This document shows positions 1-8,878 of a DNA stretch of 34,261 bases, one piece after another; position 1 is the stretch's first letter, and each line of letters starts with the position of its first letter. The notes under the pieces were generated by a model, which was not told the DNA's origin, searched no databases, and was given only the letters and a program-made list of their open reading frames with translations. Source of the DNA: Actinomycetota bacterium (lineage in GTDB: Bacteria > Actinomycetota > Acidimicrobiia > Acidimicrobiales > Ilumatobacteraceae); contig JAPKZR010000052.1 in NCBI GenBank assembly GCA_026393695.1, forward strand, positions 1 to 34,261. Reading direction: 5' to 3'. The translations under genes and the position numbers were made by a program.

Positions 1-2
1 TG

Positions 3-380
3 CTCGAGTGCGATTTCGGCGACTGGACTGGCGCCGAACTTTCGGCGCTGATGAAGTTGCCCGAATGGACCACCGTGCAGCGGTCGCCATCCACCTTTCG
101 CTTTCCCAACGGCGAGAGCTTTCTTGAGATGCAAACACGTATGGTCAGCACGCTCGACCGGTTGCGCGCCGCCCATCCCGGCGGAACCATTGTGTGCGTG
201 TCGCACGCCGACCCGATCAAGGCCGCCGTAGCGCACGCCATGGGCACTCACATCGATCTGTTCCAGCGCATCGTGATCTCCACGTGCTCGATCAGCGCGA
301 TTGCTTACTCCGCCGGCGGGCCAATCGTGCTCAACGTCAACTCAACCGGCGGCTCGCTCAGCGACCTACGGCCAAGCTGA
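3..380 (+). CDS. Histidine phosphatase family protein, MSMEG_4193-type (5' truncated by window edge)
   Basis: Open frame continues upstream of the listed ATG at 51 (LECDFGDWTGAELSALMKLPEW...). ECDFG.WTG and SHADPIKA motifs are typical of phosphoglycerate-mutase-like histidine phosphatases. Followed by DUF3090 and SCO1664 genes as in other actinobacteria. Confidence 0.85.
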   Translation, partial: LECDFGDWTGAELSALMKLPEWTTVQRSPSTFRFPNGESFLEMQTRMVSTLDRLRAAHPGGTIVCVSHADPIKAAVAHAMGTHIDLFQRIVISTCSISAIAYSAGGPIVLNVNSTGGSLSDLRPS

Positions 381-392
381 GACGGCCACAAC

Positions 393-905
393 ATGGGAGT
401 CTTCTTTCAGTTCGACGACGTTGATGCTTTCACCACGGTGACTCAAGGTGCTCCGGGTCAGCGCGTGTTCTTCCTCTACGCGCGCCAAGGCAACGTCAGC
501 GTTGCCGTGAAATGCGAGAAGCAACAAGTGGCCGCAATCGCCGACTTTCTGCGTACCGCAATGGCCGACCTCGAGCCCTCAACAGAACTGCCACGATCGC
601 TCTCGTTCGAGACTCCTCCGCCGTTTGAGGCTGCGTTCGTGCTTGGCCCAATCGCCCTCGGTTACGACCGCGAGAACGACCGACTCTTGGTTCAGCTCGA
701 AGAGATCATCACTGTCGACGAAGACGGCGAACCAGACGAAGAAGCCTTCGACGATCGCGGCCAAGTGCGCGTACTGCTGCAGCGCGATCAAGCCTTGGCT
801 TTCTGCGCGCATACCGAATCGGTGGTCTCGGCGGGTCGGGCACCGTGCGCGTTCTGCGGCAGGCCGATGGAACCCAACGGGCACCCATGTCCAACGATGA
901 ACTAA
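393..905 (+). CDS. DUF3090 family protein
   Basis: 170 aa. N-terminal F.FD..D.FT.GT/QG.PGQR.FFLYAR-like region and C-terminal CAFCGRPMEPNGHPCP zinc-ribbon-like motif. Gene context matches DUF3090. Confidence 0.85.
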   Translation: MGVFFQFDDVDAFTTVTQGAPGQRVFFLYARQGNVSVAVKCEKQQVAAIADFLRTAMADLEPSTELPRSLSFETPPPFEAAFVLGPIALGYDRENDRLLVQLEEIITVDEDGEPDEEAFDDRGQVRVLLQRDQALAFCAHTESVVSAGRAPCAFCGRPMEPNGHPCPTMN

Positions 906-1591
906 TCCACGACCTGCTCAACTCGGGCGAGATCGAAATCGTTGGCCGCATGCCCTGGAGCAGCAACGCCACATTCTTGGTGAACCTCACCAGCGAGCAC
1001 GGCGCGGGTCAGGCGATCTACAAACCCTTGCGCGGCGAACGACCACTCTGGGATTTCGAACCTGGGCTCCACCGTCGAGAGGTAGCCGCATACCGGCTCA
1101 GCGAGGCAATGGGGTTTGGGGTTGTGCCCCACACCGTGCTTCGCGAAGGACCCGTCGGCGAAGGCTCGATGCAATGGTTTGTCGAAGCCGATCACCAAGA
1201 GCATTACTTCACCATCTTCGAAAAACGCGAAGACCTGCACGACCAACTTCGGTTGATGGCTGTGCTCGACATCGTGGCCAACAACACCGACCGCAAGAGC
1301 GGCCATTGCTTGCTTGGCTACGACGAACGAGTGTGGGGCATCGACCATGGTCTGTGCTTCGCTGCCGAGTTCAAACTGCGCACGGTGATCTGGGAGTTTG
1401 GTGGCGAGGCGCTACCCGACGAATCCATTGCACCGTTGCAGCGTCTGCTCGAAGGCGTTCCGCTCGAGGTGGCCGCGCTGTTGGTCGACGAAGAAGTGCT
1501 CGCGATTCAAGAGCGCGCCGAGTGGCTCCTGCAGCAAGGCGAGTTCCCTATCGACGAATCCGGACGCAGGTATCCGTGGCCTCTGGTCTAG
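887..1591 (+). CDS. SCO1664 family protein (PI3/4-kinase-like fold)
   Basis: Start placed at ATG 887 (MSNDELIHDLLNSGEIEIVGRMPWSSNATFLV), overlapping the end of DUF3090. Kinase-like motifs LDIVANNTDRKSGHCLL and GIDHGLCF. Confidence 0.85.
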   Translation: MSNDELIHDLLNSGEIEIVGRMPWSSNATFLVNLTSEHGAGQAIYKPLRGERPLWDFEPGLHRREVAAYRLSEAMGFGVVPHTVLREGPVGEGSMQWFVEADHQEHYFTIFEKREDLHDQLRLMAVLDIVANNTDRKSGHCLLGYDERVWGIDHGLCFAAEFKLRTVIWEFGGEALPDESIAPLQRLLEGVPLEVAALLVDEEVLAIQERAEWLLQQGEFPIDESGRRYPWPLV

Positions 1592-2595
1592 ACAGCATCG
1601 ACGAGCCGCTCGACGCACTCATCACCGCTGCCGATCTCGATGGCCTGGTTCGGCTCATCGACTCACGCTGCGCGTCAGCCAACTGGGAAGGGCTGTTGCA
1701 TCTACGCGACCGAGCCCGATGGGCCGTGTCTACCGGCCGCCAACTCTGGCCCGCCGCCACGCTGGCCGAGTACCGCCTCGCGCTGCTCGCACCTGCCGAG
1801 TGGGCCGCACAGGTGCTCGACGAAGACACCGGCAAGTTCAGCATCGGCCCGCTCACCGAGGTCATCGCGCAGGCGCATACGTGGCTATCGCTCGCGCCGC
1901 TGCTGCCCGCCGGACCACGCGCCGCATTTGTGGCGCACGAGCGCGTGATCCGTGGCGAAGTGATCGACTCGTCAGAGTTACCCGATGTGCTTGAGATGCC
2001 CTTCGCATTGCAGCCATGGGAACCCGAGTATCCAGTTGCTGTGTACGAGTCCGACTCGGCCACGTTTGAGGCACCGGCGTTGCCCGCTTCGGCAAGTGAA
2101 CTCGCGCTGCAGTTCGACCGCAGTGGCGCGCCGAGCTACGTAGAGATCATCGACGACGACGATGTGGCGCTCGCGGTTCGCCAACTTGTCGAAGCATGGA
2201 CCGCCGAATCGAACGGCAAGGCCGAAGTGGTGTGTGTCGAAGGCAGCGCCATCGATGCAGTATCAGCCCTCGGCATCTCACGTGGCCACATCACCGCCAT
2301 CACGGCGGCGCACGCGTTGCAATGGCTCACATGGGCCGGGGCGAGCGGCGGAGCGTTCGGGCGACGCCGAGGCACCGCACTCGGACGCTTTGGTGCGTGG
2401 TGGCTCGTGGCTGCACTCGGAGGCATCAGCAACGATTGGCCAACGAATCCAGATGTGCTCGGTGCGTTAGCCAGTGAGTTGCAATGGTTCTGGTGGGACG
2501 CCGCCGAGCCGGTGCTGGGCTGGCAGTTGCAGCTTGCCGTCGAGTTGCCCGCAGAGGGCCTTGCGTGGGCCATCAGCGCCCGCGACGCTACCTAG
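1576..2595 (+). CDS. Conserved-looking hypothetical protein (~339 aa), translationally coupled to the SCO1664-family gene
   Basis: In frame with ORF 1174..2595. GTG at 1576 lies 16 nt before the upstream stop. Protein VASGLDSIDEPLDALITAADLDG... has normal coding composition; the ORF upstream of 1576 is an Arg-rich shadow. Confidence 0.65.
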   Translation: MASGLDSIDEPLDALITAADLDGLVRLIDSRCASANWEGLLHLRDRARWAVSTGRQLWPAATLAEYRLALLAPAEWAAQVLDEDTGKFSIGPLTEVIAQAHTWLSLAPLLPAGPRAAFVAHERVIRGEVIDSSELPDVLEMPFALQPWEPEYPVAVYESDSATFEAPALPASASELALQFDRSGAPSYVEIIDDDDVALAVRQLVEAWTAESNGKAEVVCVEGSAIDAVSALGISRGHITAITAAHALQWLTWAGASGGAFGRRRGTALGRFGAWWLVAALGGISNDWPTNPDVLGALASELQWFWWDAAEPVLGWQLQLAVELPAEGLAWAISARDAT

Positions 2596-2622
2596 ACCCC
2601 AACTGTTGCCCCCCGGGCTCAA

Positions 2623-5070
2623 TCAGGGCGTGAGCGACCCAAAGACGTCGACGATCACGTGGGTCTTCACCGAGGTGAACACGCACAGGGTTCCGGCCGA
2701 CGACACTGCCGAGATCACGAGGTTCGGCAAGGTCTGGCCACTTGCATAGTTCACGTTCGACACATTGGGGCGCACGCCGCCACATGGGTACACCGTGACA
2801 AAGCCACTCAACGCCGGGCCGTCAACGGTCACGTTCAAGATCACGGCTGCGGGCGACGCGGCGAGTCCGGCCCGGCCGCCAACGTCGAGCACCAACGTGG
2901 TGTTTGCCGAGCGAACGCCCTCGCCGGCGAATTGTTGATCGATGGTGAACAGCCCGGGTCGGGTATCGAGCAATCGTGCCGGTTGGGCCAGCGGCGCAAA
3001 CTTGCCCGCCGACAACTCACCGAACGTGTCGATGATGACGTGAGCTTCGCCAGACGAGAACACGCACACCGAACCGTTGGCCCCAAGTGCAGTGACTACT
3101 GCGTTGGCAACAGTGACGCCCGGAACGTAGTTGAGATTCGAGGTCTTCGGTTGCTCGGTGCCGCACGCCCACAACGTGAGGTAGCCGTTTGTGGTGGCGC
3201 GATCGATGGTCACATTGAGTACCGCCGTCTGACCAGACGAACTCATTGCACCTCGCCCTGCGACCGGCACTTCAAGGGTCGAGCCGGTAGTCATCGCCCC
3301 ACCTCCGGTCATTTGGCCATCGGTGGTTGGTTCGCCAGGGCGCGTGTCGAGCAGGCGGGCAGGCGCCGGCACGGGCGTGAAGGTCGTAGACGACAACACC
3401 CCAAAGACGTCGACCACAAGATGCGTCGGCGACTGGTTATAGATGCAAATGCTTCCGGTGACGCTGAGCTTGGTGACAACGCTGTTCGAAATGATCTGAC
3501 CGGCGCGCACGTTGAGGTTCGATGTGCTTGGCCGCTGACCGCACGGATACACCGTGATGTAGCCCTCGCCGAGAGCGACTGCGGTGACGTTGATGGCCAC
3601 CGACCGAGCGTTGGCTGGCACCACACCGCGCCCTGCGATCTGCACCTCAAGCGTCGAATCGTTTGGCCGTAGGCCGCGGCCGGCTTGCTGGCCGTCGATG
3701 GTGGTCATGCCGTCGCGAGTATCGACAAATCTGGCTGGCAATGCCGACACAACGGCCGGCAGCGGCGGCGGCACCACGTTTGGCGTGAGCTGTACGTAAC
3801 CAGGATTCGCGCTACCCGCCATCGCGGCATCGACCGCTGTCCATGTAGCGGCATCGTCGTTGCCGAGCGCCCAAAAGGCAACTCCACCGATGCCTTTCGA
3901 CTTGGCCAGGGCGATGCGCGCGTACACACCATCGGGATCCATGTAGAACACCGTGTGGGCCACGTTGCAACGCACGCTGACGCCATTGATATCTGGTCCA
4001 CCGATTGAGTCGGTGTACGTAAACGTGCGCTCTTGCAGCGAACCGTTCCACAGCGGCGTGGCGCCCTTGCGTTGTGCCAAAGCCGGGAACTGCGAAGTCT
4101 CGTAACTCTTCTTCGAAAGCTTCATGTCGGCGGGCACAACCAGTGGGCAACTGCCATCGACATTGGTAATCCAGTCGGTGCCATACAGCGGGATACCCAT
4201 CACGATTTTCGAGGGCTGACCCGACACGGCAATGGCCGCATCAATGCTGTTGCTCACCCACAGATACGGCGCCATCGGACCAGCCGAACTGGTGCTGTAC
4301 GAATAGGTCATCACCCTGATGCGATCGACCATCTGCCCGAGCATTGCGTAGTCGTATACCCAGTAACCGCTGATGCCCGAGGTGCCACCGTCGTAGATGG
4401 GCGGCACGCTGACTTCGAGTGTCTTGCCAAGCGAATGCAGCGCCGCCGAAAGCTCGGTGATGAACGCCCCCCATTGCGGGCGCGTGGTGGTCCAGCTTGA
4501 GCGCCCATCGGCGAACGCGAACTGTTCGTAATCGAGGTCGACGCCGTTATAGCCACCGTTGAGCACGAATGCCAGCAACTGCCAGATGTGGTTCGTGCGA
4601 GCGGCAGGGTCAGCCAAGATGCCGGCCATCACATGCGCCGCGTTGCCATCGACAACGGTAGGGATCAGCGGCTTACCGGCGGCAAGAGTGGCGTCTTTGT
4701 AGGCCTGAATCTTGCTGGCCGCGGATGCGTTGGTGACGATGGTGCCGTTGGCCTGAGCCGAGAAGAAGAACGGCGACAGCTCGCCGAACTGCGACGAATG
4801 AGCGGTGTACGCGGCCAACGCGTCGAGCGGCTGCCACCACGGCGCCCATCCAGAGACATCGAACACTCCACCGGTTGCAGCGGCGGGGGCCACCGCGAAG
4901 TTCGTTGGGGCCACCACACAAGCAACCGCAGCGAACACGCTTGCGGCGCACATCGCGGCGACACGCTTGGCCATTCGCTGCGCCAGACCGGGCGTTGAGT
5001 TGGGTGGCATCGCCAAAGCGTAGGCCACCCGGCCACGGGTCTCCCCGCGGCGATCACCCACCGTGATCAA
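2623..5070 (-). CDS. Secreted glycosyl hydrolase family 18-like protein with three C-terminal VDTR/LDTR cell-surface repeats
   Basis: 815 aa. Signal-peptide-like start (MAKRVAAMCAASVFAAVACVVAPTNFAVAPAAA). GH18 motif YNGVDLDYEQF, and GGVAFWALGNDD near the end of the domain. Three repeats each starting PAR(F/L)(V/L)DTR. True start may be internal (e.g. MPPNSTPG or MAKR). Confidence 0.85.
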   Translation of the reverse strand: MITVGDRRGETRGRVAYALAMPPNSTPGLAQRMAKRVAAMCAASVFAAVACVVAPTNFAVAPAAATGGVFDVSGWAPWWQPLDALAAYTAHSSQFGELSPFFFSAQANGTIVTNASAASKIQAYKDATLAAGKPLIPTVVDGNAAHVMAGILADPAARTNHIWQLLAFVLNGGYNGVDLDYEQFAFADGRSSWTTTRPQWGAFITELSAALHSLGKTLEVSVPPIYDGGTSGISGYWVYDYAMLGQMVDRIRVMTYSYSTSSAGPMAPYLWVSNSIDAAIAVSGQPSKIVMGIPLYGTDWITNVDGSCPLVVPADMKLSKKSYETSQFPALAQRKGATPLWNGSLQERTFTYTDSIGGPDINGVSVRCNVAHTVFYMDPDGVYARIALAKSKGIGGVAFWALGNDDAATWTAVDAAMAGSANPGYVQLTPNVVPPPLPAVVSALPARFVDTRDGMTTIDGQQAGRGLRPNDSTLEVQIAGRGVVPANARSVAINVTAVALGEGYITVYPCGQRPSTSNLNVRAGQIISNSVVTKLSVTGSICIYNQSPTHLVVDVFGVLSSTTFTPVPAPARLLDTRPGEPTTDGQMTGGGAMTTGSTLEVPVAGRGAMSSSGQTAVLNVTIDRATTNGYLTLWACGTEQPKTSNLNYVPGVTVANAVVTALGANGSVCVFSSGEAHVIIDTFGELSAGKFAPLAQPARLLDTRPGLFTIDQQFAGEGVRSANTTLVLDVGGRAGLAASPAAVILNVTVDGPALSGFVTVYPCGGVRPNVSNVNYASGQTLPNLVISAVSSAGTLCVFTSVKTHVIVDVFGSLTP
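2626..3738 (-). repeat. Three tandem ~120-127 aa protein repeats (PAR[FL][VL]DTR...VTVYPCG...GTLCVF...HVIVDVFG) in the GH18-like CDS
   Basis: Repeat boundaries by eye: 3738-3364, 3363-2983, 2982-2626. Each carries two conserved Cys residues and the terminal [HV][VI][IV]DxFG motif. Confidence 0.85.
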
Positions 5071-5093
5071 CCTGCCCGAAAAATGCGAAATGA

Positions 5094-5131
5094 CAGTTGA
5101 TCCAACCCCCTCGCGGGAGCGGGACCAACTG
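5094..5131 (-). terminator. Candidate hairpin terminator downstream of etfA
   Basis: CAGTTGATCC ... GGACCAACTG stem (one G.U-type mismatch) with GC-rich interior. On the minus strand it is followed by a T-rich stretch (TCATTTCGCATTTTTC). Confidence 0.4.
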
Positions 5132-5155
5132 CCATCACGACAGAGCCATCAGGCG

Positions 5156-6124
5156 TCAGGAACGACCCTTCAACGCCTCAATCAGCTTGGGAAGAACCTT
5201 GTGAACATCGCCAACGATGCCCAGATCGGCGATGCCGAAGATCGGTGCTTCTTTGTCCTTGTTGATCGCAATGATGTTCTTCGAGCCCTTCATGCCAACC
5301 ATGTGCTGGGTGGCGCCCGAGATACCTGCTGCGAGGTACACGCTTGGCTTGACGACCTTGCCGGTCTGCCCAACCTGATAGCTGTATGGCACCCAGCCGG
5401 CATCGACGATTGCTCGTGATGCACCAGGGGCACCCTTGAGCAACTTGGCGAGCTGCTCGATCATTTCGTAGTTCGCTGCCTCGCCGAGGCCACGGCCGCC
5501 CGACACGACGATGTTTGCTTCGTCGAGCTTTGGACCGCTGGTCTCTTCGACATGCACTGCCGTGACGGTTGCTCCACCAGTTGCGCCGAGGTCGGGCACT
5601 GGAGCTGCGACCACAGCAGCAGCAGCGCCACCGGCGGACTCGGCAGCGAAGCTCTTTGGACGGAAGGCTGCGAGGTGTGGGCCCGAACCGGTGAAGCCGG
5701 TGGTGACCAACACGTTGCCGCCGAATACCGGCGTGGTCGCGTTGACCGAATCGCCATCGATAGCGATGTCGATGTTGTTGGTGAGCACAGTGCGGTCGAG
5801 CTTCACGGAGAGGCGGCTGACAACGTCGCGCCCTTCGTAGCTCTGCGGGAAGATGATCAGGTCGGGGGCGTTGCCGCCATCGATCACTGCCTTCATCGCT
5901 GACGACACAGCGACGCCGGGCAACTTGCCGCCCAGATCGCCGGTTGCGTACACCGTTGTTGCACCGTATTCGCCAAGCGTTGCTGCAACTGCTGCGCCAT
6001 CGCTACCGACGAATGCCGACACCGTGCCGCCGAGGCTGCGTGCCTTGGTGAGGAGTTCGAGCGTGCCCGTGGTGGGTGCTCCGTTTGCGACCTGCGCAAA
6101 AACCCAGATGTTGTTCAATGCCAT
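5156..6124 (-). CDS. etfA: Electron transfer flavoprotein subunit alpha
   Basis: 322 aa. FAD-binding signature [90 protein letters not shown]. Confidence 0.97.
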   Translation of the reverse strand: MALNNIWVFAQVANGAPTTGTLELLTKARSLGGTVSAFVGSDGAAVAATLGEYGATTVYATGDLGGKLPGVAVSSAMKAVIDGGNAPDLIIFPQSYEGRDVVSRLSVKLDRTVLTNNIDIAIDGDSVNATTPVFGGNVLVTTGFTGSGPHLAAFRPKSFAAESAGGAAAAVVAAPVPDLGATGGATVTAVHVEETSGPKLDEANIVVSGGRGLGEAANYEMIEQLAKLLKGAPGASRAIVDAGWVPYSYQVGQTGKVVKPSVYLAAGISGATQHMVGMKGSKNIIAINKDKEAPIFGIADLGIVGDVHKVLPKLIEALKGRS

Positions 6125-6132
6125 GACGGACC

Positions 6133-6909
6133 TCAGATCACTTTCAGGTTTTCGAGGAAGGCAACGATCTTCGTAAAGGTCTCGCCATCGTCTTCAATGA
6201 TTTCGCCAGCAGCGCGGGCCTCGGCCTGCGTGACGCTGACGACTGCTTGGCCCGAACCGGCCCAACCAACTGGCGTGATGCCAAGATCGGCTGCGGTGAC
6301 CTGCTCGACCGGCTTCGACTTCGCCGCCATGATGCCCTTGAAGCTTGGGTAGCGAGGCTCGACGACGCCAGCGGTAACGCTGATGACGGCCGGCAACGCA
6401 CAGGTAACTTCGTCGTAGCCCTCTTCGGTCTGACGATGCGCCTCGAGCGTGCCACCAGTGATGGTGACCTTCTTGGCGAACGTGACCGAAGCAAGACCGA
6501 GCACCTCGGCGAGCTGCTCGGGCACAGTGCCCGTGTAGCCATCGCTCGACTCGGTGGCCGCGATGATCAAATCGGCACCGCCCAAGCGTTGCACTGCAGC
6601 AGCGAGCACCTTGGCCGTGGTGAGCGCATCAGAGCCCAACAACGCTGGGTCGCTAATGAGCACGCCCTTGGCTGCGCCCATTGCGAGAGCGGTGCGCATG
6701 CCCGACACTTCGCCGTTAGGGGCCATCGAGATGAGGCTCACTTCGCCGCCGCCAGCCGCGTCGACCAGCTGAAGAGCCATTTCGACGCCGTAGCTGTCGG
6801 ACTCATCAAGGATGAGCTTTCCGTCGCGCTTGAGCGTATTGGTAGAGGGATCCAGCGCGCCCGGGGTTGCCGGGTCGGGGATCTGTTTGACACAAACGAT
6901 CACGTTCAT
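6133..6909 (-). CDS. etfB: Electron transfer flavoprotein subunit beta
   Basis: 258 aa. MNVIVCVKQIPDP...LDESDSYGVEMALQLVD...ATESSDGYTGTVPEQLAEVLGLASVTFA..ALPAVISV. Confidence 0.97.
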   Translation of the reverse strand: MNVIVCVKQIPDPATPGALDPSTNTLKRDGKLILDESDSYGVEMALQLVDAAGGGEVSLISMAPNGEVSGMRTALAMGAAKGVLISDPALLGSDALTTAKVLAAAVQRLGGADLIIAATESSDGYTGTVPEQLAEVLGLASVTFAKKVTITGGTLEAHRQTEEGYDEVTCALPAVISVTAGVVEPRYPSFKGIMAAKSKPVEQVTAADLGITPVGWAGSGQAVVSVTQAEARAAGEIIEDDGETFTKIVAFLENLKVI

Positions 6910-6989
6910 AGGGTTCCTATTGTTACCGACCCGCGAGCGCTGTTCCTAACCGGCGCACCAAGTCTGTCGTCACTGATACCCTCGGGGTC

Positions 6990-7931
6990 TTGCGGATCTT
7001 GCTCGTTGTCAACGCGTTCGCGTCGTCCGTGACGGCCCGAAACACCGTCGTAGTGCACCAGATTCTGTCGCGCGGCAACGACGTTGAGATCGTCGAAACG
7101 AACCGCCGCGGCCACGCCACCCGATTTTCGCAAGATGCGGCGCGACGCGGCATCGACGTCGTCATCGGCTTTGGCGGCGACGGCACGCTCAACGAAGTGG
7201 CCACCGGCGTTGCCGGCACCGACACCGCGCTCGGAGCGCTACCGGGCGGAAGCACCAACGTGTTTGCCCGAACGCTGGGTATGCCCAACGATCCGGTGCT
7301 TGCTGTGCAGCAACTTGCCGACGGCATCAACAGCAACAACATCGAACCCATCGGCCTCGGCAAAGTGAACGGTCGCTACTTCTGCTTCCACACCGGTGTT
7401 GGCTACGACGCGGCCGTCGTGAAAGAAGTCGAGAACCACGGCTCGCTCAAGCGTTGGGCCGGGCACCCGCTGTTCATCTACGCAGCGGTGCACACATGGG
7501 CCTCGAAATACGACCGCAAGAATCCGCACTTCGAACTGGCCTTCGCCAACGGTGACCGCGTGGTCGAGGGCTACTTCACGGTGGTGCTCAACACCAACCC
7601 ATATACGTATCTGGGCAACCGACCACTCGACCTATCGCCAGCGGCCACGCTCGATCGTGGACTCGTTGCGGTCACGTTCAAGACCATGCAGGCCACCGCG
7701 ATCTTGAAATCGTTGGGCGGCGCGCTACGCGGTGGCGGCGTGAAACCAACTGCCTCGCTCGACGTTCACGAAGATGTCGAGAGCCTCTCGATCACCAGTC
7801 ATCAACCCTTCCCGTATCAAGTCGATGGCGACTACCTCGGCGAGACCACCGACTTGCAGTTCGAGCACGTTCGCAACGCCGTGCGTCTCGTGCGTCCGGG
7901 AGTTGCGGGCGTGTCGCCCAACACGCTCTAG
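6990..7931 (+). CDS. Diacylglycerol kinase / lipid kinase (YegS/DAGK catalytic domain) family protein
   Basis: FGGDGTLNEVATGVAGTDTALGALPGGSTNVFARTLGMP motif. Probable TTG start at 6990. Confidence 0.92.
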   Translation: MRILLVVNAFASSVTARNTVVVHQILSRGNDVEIVETNRRGHATRFSQDAARRGIDVVIGFGGDGTLNEVATGVAGTDTALGALPGGSTNVFARTLGMPNDPVLAVQQLADGINSNNIEPIGLGKVNGRYFCFHTGVGYDAAVVKEVENHGSLKRWAGHPLFIYAAVHTWASKYDRKNPHFELAFANGDRVVEGYFTVVLNTNPYTYLGNRPLDLSPAATLDRGLVAVTFKTMQATAILKSLGGALRGGGVKPTASLDVHEDVESLSITSHQPFPYQVDGDYLGETTDLQFEHVRNAVRLVRPGVAGVSPNTL

Positions 7932-8626
7932 CCCGCTGCGAGGATCTCGAGGGCAACGTCGGGCACGTTGGTGCAGATGCCGTCGATGCCCCACTCGATC
8001 AACTCACGCATTCGCTCAGGGTCGTCGCAGGTCCAGGTGTTCACCTGAATGCCGGCTTGATGACACCGATCGATCACGTCGCGCGACAGCATTCGCACCC
8101 ACGGGTGCAGCGCAGAGTGTCCGCGAGCCGTGAGCAACTCGACCACATCTTCGGGCGTCGGCCCCGTGAGCCACGCCGTGCGCACATGCGGCGCGATGGC
8201 CCGACAACGATCGACGGTCTCGATTCGAAACGATGAGATCAGCCAGCGATGCGACTCGCCGCGGCGATCGAGCAAGGCCATGGTCTGATCGGCCACCCAC
8301 TCGGTGGTATCGAAGTCGGGTTCCTGGGGGTCGTTTTTGATCTCGACGTTGACCCACATGCCCGCACACGCATCGAGCGCCTGATCAAGCGTGGGAATGT
8401 GCGCCGTGAGTTCGTTGGCTGCGATGTCGACACTCGACACCTCGCGGATGACCCGGCCGTCGGCCAAATGAGCATCGTGGTGCACAACCAACACATCATC
8501 GGCCGCGCGGCGGACATCGAGTTCGACCCCGTGCGCACCCATCTCGCCAGCGCGGCGAAACGCCGCGATTGTGTTCTCGCGCTCGGCCCGAGACGCTCCA
8601 CGATGAGCCAACACCTGTACAGCCAC
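7928..8626 (-). CDS. Glycerophosphodiester phosphodiesterase
   Basis: VLAHRGASRAERENTIAAFRRAGEMGAHGVELDVRRAADDVLVVHHDAHL, the classic GDPD HRG/ENT/ELDV signature. GTG start with upstream AAGGAG. Confidence 0.95.
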   Translation of the reverse strand: MAVQVLAHRGASRAERENTIAAFRRAGEMGAHGVELDVRRAADDVLVVHHDAHLADGRVIREVSSVDIAANELTAHIPTLDQALDACAGMWVNVEIKNDPQEPDFDTTEWVADQTMALLDRRGESHRWLISSFRIETVDRCRAIAPHVRTAWLTGPTPEDVVELLTARGHSALHPWVRMLSRDVIDRCHQAGIQVNTWTCDDPERMRELIEWGIDGICTNVPDVALEILAAG

Positions 8627-8639
8627 TGTTTTCTCCTTG

Positions 8640-8655
8640 TGTGAGCCCCGTCACA
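8640..8655. promoter_or_regulatory. Perfect CRP/cAMP-receptor-type palindrome TGTGA-N6-TCACA
   Basis: TGTGAGCCCCGTCACA in the divergent GDPD/whiB intergenic region. Confidence 0.6.
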
Positions 8656-8734
8656 GGGCATGATCTGCCTATCTGTTTTCGTGATGGGGTACATCAAATG
8701 TTTGCCAAATGGACATGTTCTTGAAATCAAGGTC

Positions 8735-8763
8735 TTGTCAAGTCGGCTCGACCAACGTACCGT
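8735..8763 (+). promoter_or_regulatory. Candidate housekeeping-sigma promoter for whiB
   Basis: TTGTCA -17 nt- TACCGT, about 115 nt upstream of the probable whiB GTG start. By eye only. Confidence 0.35.
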
Positions 8764-8790
8764 ACGAGCGCCGCATGAATTGCTATCCCG

Positions 8791-8832
8791 CAAGTCGGGA
8801 TTGTCACTTTTCAAGTCGGGATTGTCACTTTT
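8791..8832 (+). repeat. Perfect 21-bp tandem direct repeat x2 (CAAGTCGGGATTGTCACTTTT)
   Basis: Copies at 8791-8811 and 8812-8832. A degenerate half copy GATGGTGACTTTT lies at 8834-8846. Confidence 0.95.
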
Positions 8833-8878
8833 TGATGGTGACTTTTCCCACTCCGCCCTTAGTCCGTCAGGAGACGAC

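Noticed and set aside
1174-1575. N-terminal Arg-rich part of ORF 1174..2595
   Set aside because: Out-of-frame reading of the SCO1664-family gene; the real start is probably GTG 1576.
8682-8696. TGATG-N5-CATCA dyad downstream of the CRP site, considered as a second CRP site
   Set aside because: Does not match TGTGA-N6-TCACA; short dyads like this are expected by chance.
8660-8878. N-terminal extension of the WhiB ORF (…KSGLSLFKSGLSLF…)
   Set aside because: Derived from the tandem repeat and promoter region. A GTG with a good RBS at 8879 gives the normal WhiB length.
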